This document shows positions 5,989 to 7,275 of a DNA stretch of 7,275 nt, piece by piece. Position 1 is the stretch's first letter. Each line of letters begins with the position of its first letter. The notes under the pieces were generated by a model, which was not told the origin of the DNA, searched no databases, and saw nothing but the letters and a program-made list of their open reading frames with translations. Source of the DNA: Actinomycetota bacterium (lineage in GTDB: Bacteria > Actinomycetota > Humimicrobiia > Humimicrobiales > Humimicrobiaceae); contig JALHTA010000058.1 of the NCBI GenBank assembly GCA_022865545.1, positions 1-7,275 of the forward strand, written 5' to 3'. A program made the translations under genes and the position numbers.

Positions 5989-6382
5989 GTGCAAAATTAG
6001 CTTTTACTTTATTTCAATGAGTGTCCACCGGAAGCCTCATAACTATTAAAATATGGTAATATTATATTACTTTAATTGAATATTATGGAAGAAGTTTGTA
6101 AAATTTTTTCAGCTTATTTTTTAATCGGCTGGTTAGGTAGGGTTCGAACCAAAAATAACTTATTATTAATTATATTTATATAGTTATTAATACAAGTATT
6201 GATGGTAGCCCATCGTTTACTGATTTGGAACCAGATATTGAAAGAGTTAAAGGAATTTAAAAGTTTTGGTAGGTTACCTGATTCTTAATAAAATTAATCA
6301 TATTTATAACTTTGTCAGATCAATAATAGTTTATATAATTGCAATAGAGTATTATTATTTAACAATATAAAAATTATTAGAT

Positions 6383-6386
6383 GGAG
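6383..6386 (+). promoter_or_regulatory. Shine-Dalgarno site of the redoxin gene
   Basis: GGAG lies seven bases before the ATG at 6394. The site itself overlaps an out-of-frame ATG at 6381, but the spacing and the protein homology support 6394 as the start. Confidence 0.7.
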
Positions 6387-6393
6387 AAAAACT

Positions 6394-6978
6394 ATGGGAT
6401 TTACACTTACAATAGGAGAAAAGGCTCCGGATTTTACTTTGGAAGCAACAGATGGAAAAATATATTCGTTGAAAGATTTCAATGATACAGAAATACTTGT
6501 TATTTTCTTTACTTGCAATCATTGTCCTTATGTAATTGGATCCGATGAAGTTACCCGTAAAACAGCTTTGCATTTTGAAAAACAAGGAATCAAATTTATT
6601 GCCATAAATTCAAACAGTAAAAATACATATACTGAAGACTCATTTGAGAATATGGTCAAGAGAATGGAAAAAGAGAAATTTCCCTGGATTTACCTTTATG
6701 ATCCTGACCAGAAAGTCGCTCTTGCGTATGGAGCACTAAGGACTCCTCATTTTTATGTTTTTGATAAAGATAGAAAGCTTGTATATACAGGAAGAGGAGT
6801 GGATAATCCAAAAGACACAGATAAGATGAAAGTTAATGATTTAGGGAATGCCTTGAATGAATATATCTCAGATAAAAAAATAACAACCCCGGTGACTAAT
6901 CCAATAGGATGCAATGTAAAATGGGAGGGAAAAGACCCTCATTGGATGCCAGAAGATGCTTGCGACCTGGTTTCGTAA
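6394..6978 (+). CDS. Thioredoxin-fold redoxin, AhpC/TSA-like (PRX-like 1 type)
   Basis: This 194-residue cytoplasmic protein belongs to the peroxiredoxin/thioredoxin-like redoxins, probably catalysing thiol-disulfide exchange or peroxide reduction; the physiological substrate is unknown. The opening GEKAPDFTL with LKDF is the AhpC/TSA signature start. The active site is [10 protein letters not shown] with C41 and C44 in a CxxC arrangement, typical of this subgroup rather than of classical two-Cys peroxiredoxins. The cis-proline is at T117-P118 (RTPHFYVFD), followed by the [11 protein letters not shown] segment. The C-terminal PIGCNVKW, with C173, is also family-typical, and a further cysteine, C190, is near the end. 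There is no signal peptide and the length is normal. It stands alone, divergent from the membrane protein gene, with no obvious terminator behind it and no reductase partner in the window. Confidence 0.93.
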   Translation: MGFTLTIGEKAPDFTLEATDGKIYSLKDFNDTEILVIFFTCNHCPYVIGSDEVTRKTALHFEKQGIKFIAINSNSKNTYTEDSFENMVKRMEKEKFPWIYLYDPDQKVALAYGALRTPHFYVFDKDRKLVYTGRGVDNPKDTDKMKVNDLGNALNEYISDKKITTPVTNPIGCNVKWEGKDPHWMPEDACDLVS

Positions 6979-7146
6979 AAATTAATTTAAATAAAAAATA
7001 AACCATAAGGATTAATAATTATAGTAGCCCCAAGTATCGAAATTTCGAATCATATATTAAAACAACTAGAAAAATTAAAGAAAATTTGTTAAGTTTTTAA
7101 TAATAAACTATTAAATAAGCAAACATAAATATATGTTAAGACATTT

Positions 7147-7275
7147 ATGAAAAAACAATTAAATGTTTTTATTAATGTTGGGAATAGCTTTGAAATCAAT
7201 GAGAGTTTAACAACTGAGCTCAAACTCTTAGATTCAAAAATAGAAGTAACCATAGCATCTGGTAGGAGTGGAGAT
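7147..7275 (+). CDS. Unrecognised gene, 3'-truncated by the window edge
   Basis: An open frame starts at ATG 7147 and runs off the window after 43 codons. The protein begins MKKQLNVFINVGNSFEIN and continues with a charged, leucine-containing helix-like part (SLTTELKLLDSKIEV) and TIASGRSGD. It has no signal peptide or membrane segment in the visible part and I do not recognise the family. No clear Shine-Dalgarno site precedes it; only a weak AAG lies about six bases before the ATG. The spacer before it is very AT-rich and gives no clue. It could be a genuine N-terminus or an accidental frame. Sense codon use is AT-rich like its neighbours. Confidence 0.5.
   Translation, partial: MKKQLNVFINVGNSFEINESLTTELKLLDSKIEVTIASGRSGD

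Larger units (their letters stand above)
5931..6393. other. AT-rich intergenic region between divergent genes
   Basis: This 463-base region separates the minus-strand membrane protein from the plus-strand redoxin and should contain promoters for both. It holds the minus-strand terminator at 5971-5988, a TGTCCACC segment at 6022-6029 next to a possible decayed minus-strand reading end, and a ten-base palindrome GGTTCGAACC at 6141-6150. It also holds a short open frame at 6202-6288 (28 residues, no ribosome binding site) that I do not call as a gene. The rest is AT-rich with no recognised feature. Confidence 0.6.

Noticed and set aside
6141..6150. GGTTCGAACC, which looks like a tRNA T-arm and loop
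   Set aside because: Only one or two stem pairs can form around the TTCGAAC loop on either strand, and there is no acceptor, D or anticodon arm nearby.
6202..6288. A 28-codon plus-strand frame starting at ATG 6202
   Set aside because: It has no ribosome binding site, no recognisable motif and lies in AT-rich spacer where such frames arise by chance.
7037..7048. Perfect 12-base palindrome TCGAAATTTCGA
   Set aside because: A single short AT-rich palindrome without a partner copy or promoter context is not enough to call an operator.

Overview
The window looks like a piece of an AT-rich Gram-negative bacterial chromosome. Several families seen here are common in Desulfobacterota (former Deltaproteobacteria): a cobalamin-binding radical SAM protein with a DUF4070-type tail, a DUF1566 (Lcl-like) protein remnant, a small bacterial RRM protein and a PBS-lyase-type HEAT lipoprotein. 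That placement is an inference from gene content and base composition; no rRNA or other phylogenetic marker is present.

Layout. Bases 1-1071 (+) hold the C-terminal part of a major facilitator transporter. An AT-rich spacer with a GC-rich, long-loop hairpin followed by a T run comes next, then a small RNA-binding RRM gene (1399-1656, +) with a very strong ribosome binding site and a strong hairpin behind it. A 499-residue B12-binding radical SAM gene (1735-3234, +) follows, starting at TTG. Bases 3289-3582 (+) are a degraded fragment of a DUF1566 gene. Three genes then lie on the minus strand: a metallo-beta-lactamase-fold hydrolase (3599-4270), a HEAT-repeat lipoprotein (4578-5357) and a small membrane-anchored protein of unknown function (5421-5930). 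The last two are 63 bases apart and may form an operon. A 463-base AT-rich gap contains a minus-strand intrinsic terminator that has no evident gene in front of it. A thioredoxin-fold redoxin gene (6394-6978, +) follows, and the window ends inside the start of an unrecognised gene (7147 onward, +).

How the genes relate. Apart from the HEAT-lipoprotein/membrane-protein pair, the genes look like independently transcribed housekeeping or accessory genes, separated by AT-rich spacers and strand switches. I found no CRISPR array, tRNA, rRNA, intact mobile element or recognisable defence or biosynthetic system. The points most worth following up are the structured leader in front of the RRM gene, the orphan minus-strand terminator at 5971-5988, the internally deleted DUF1566 remnant, and the uncharacterised membrane/HEAT pair.
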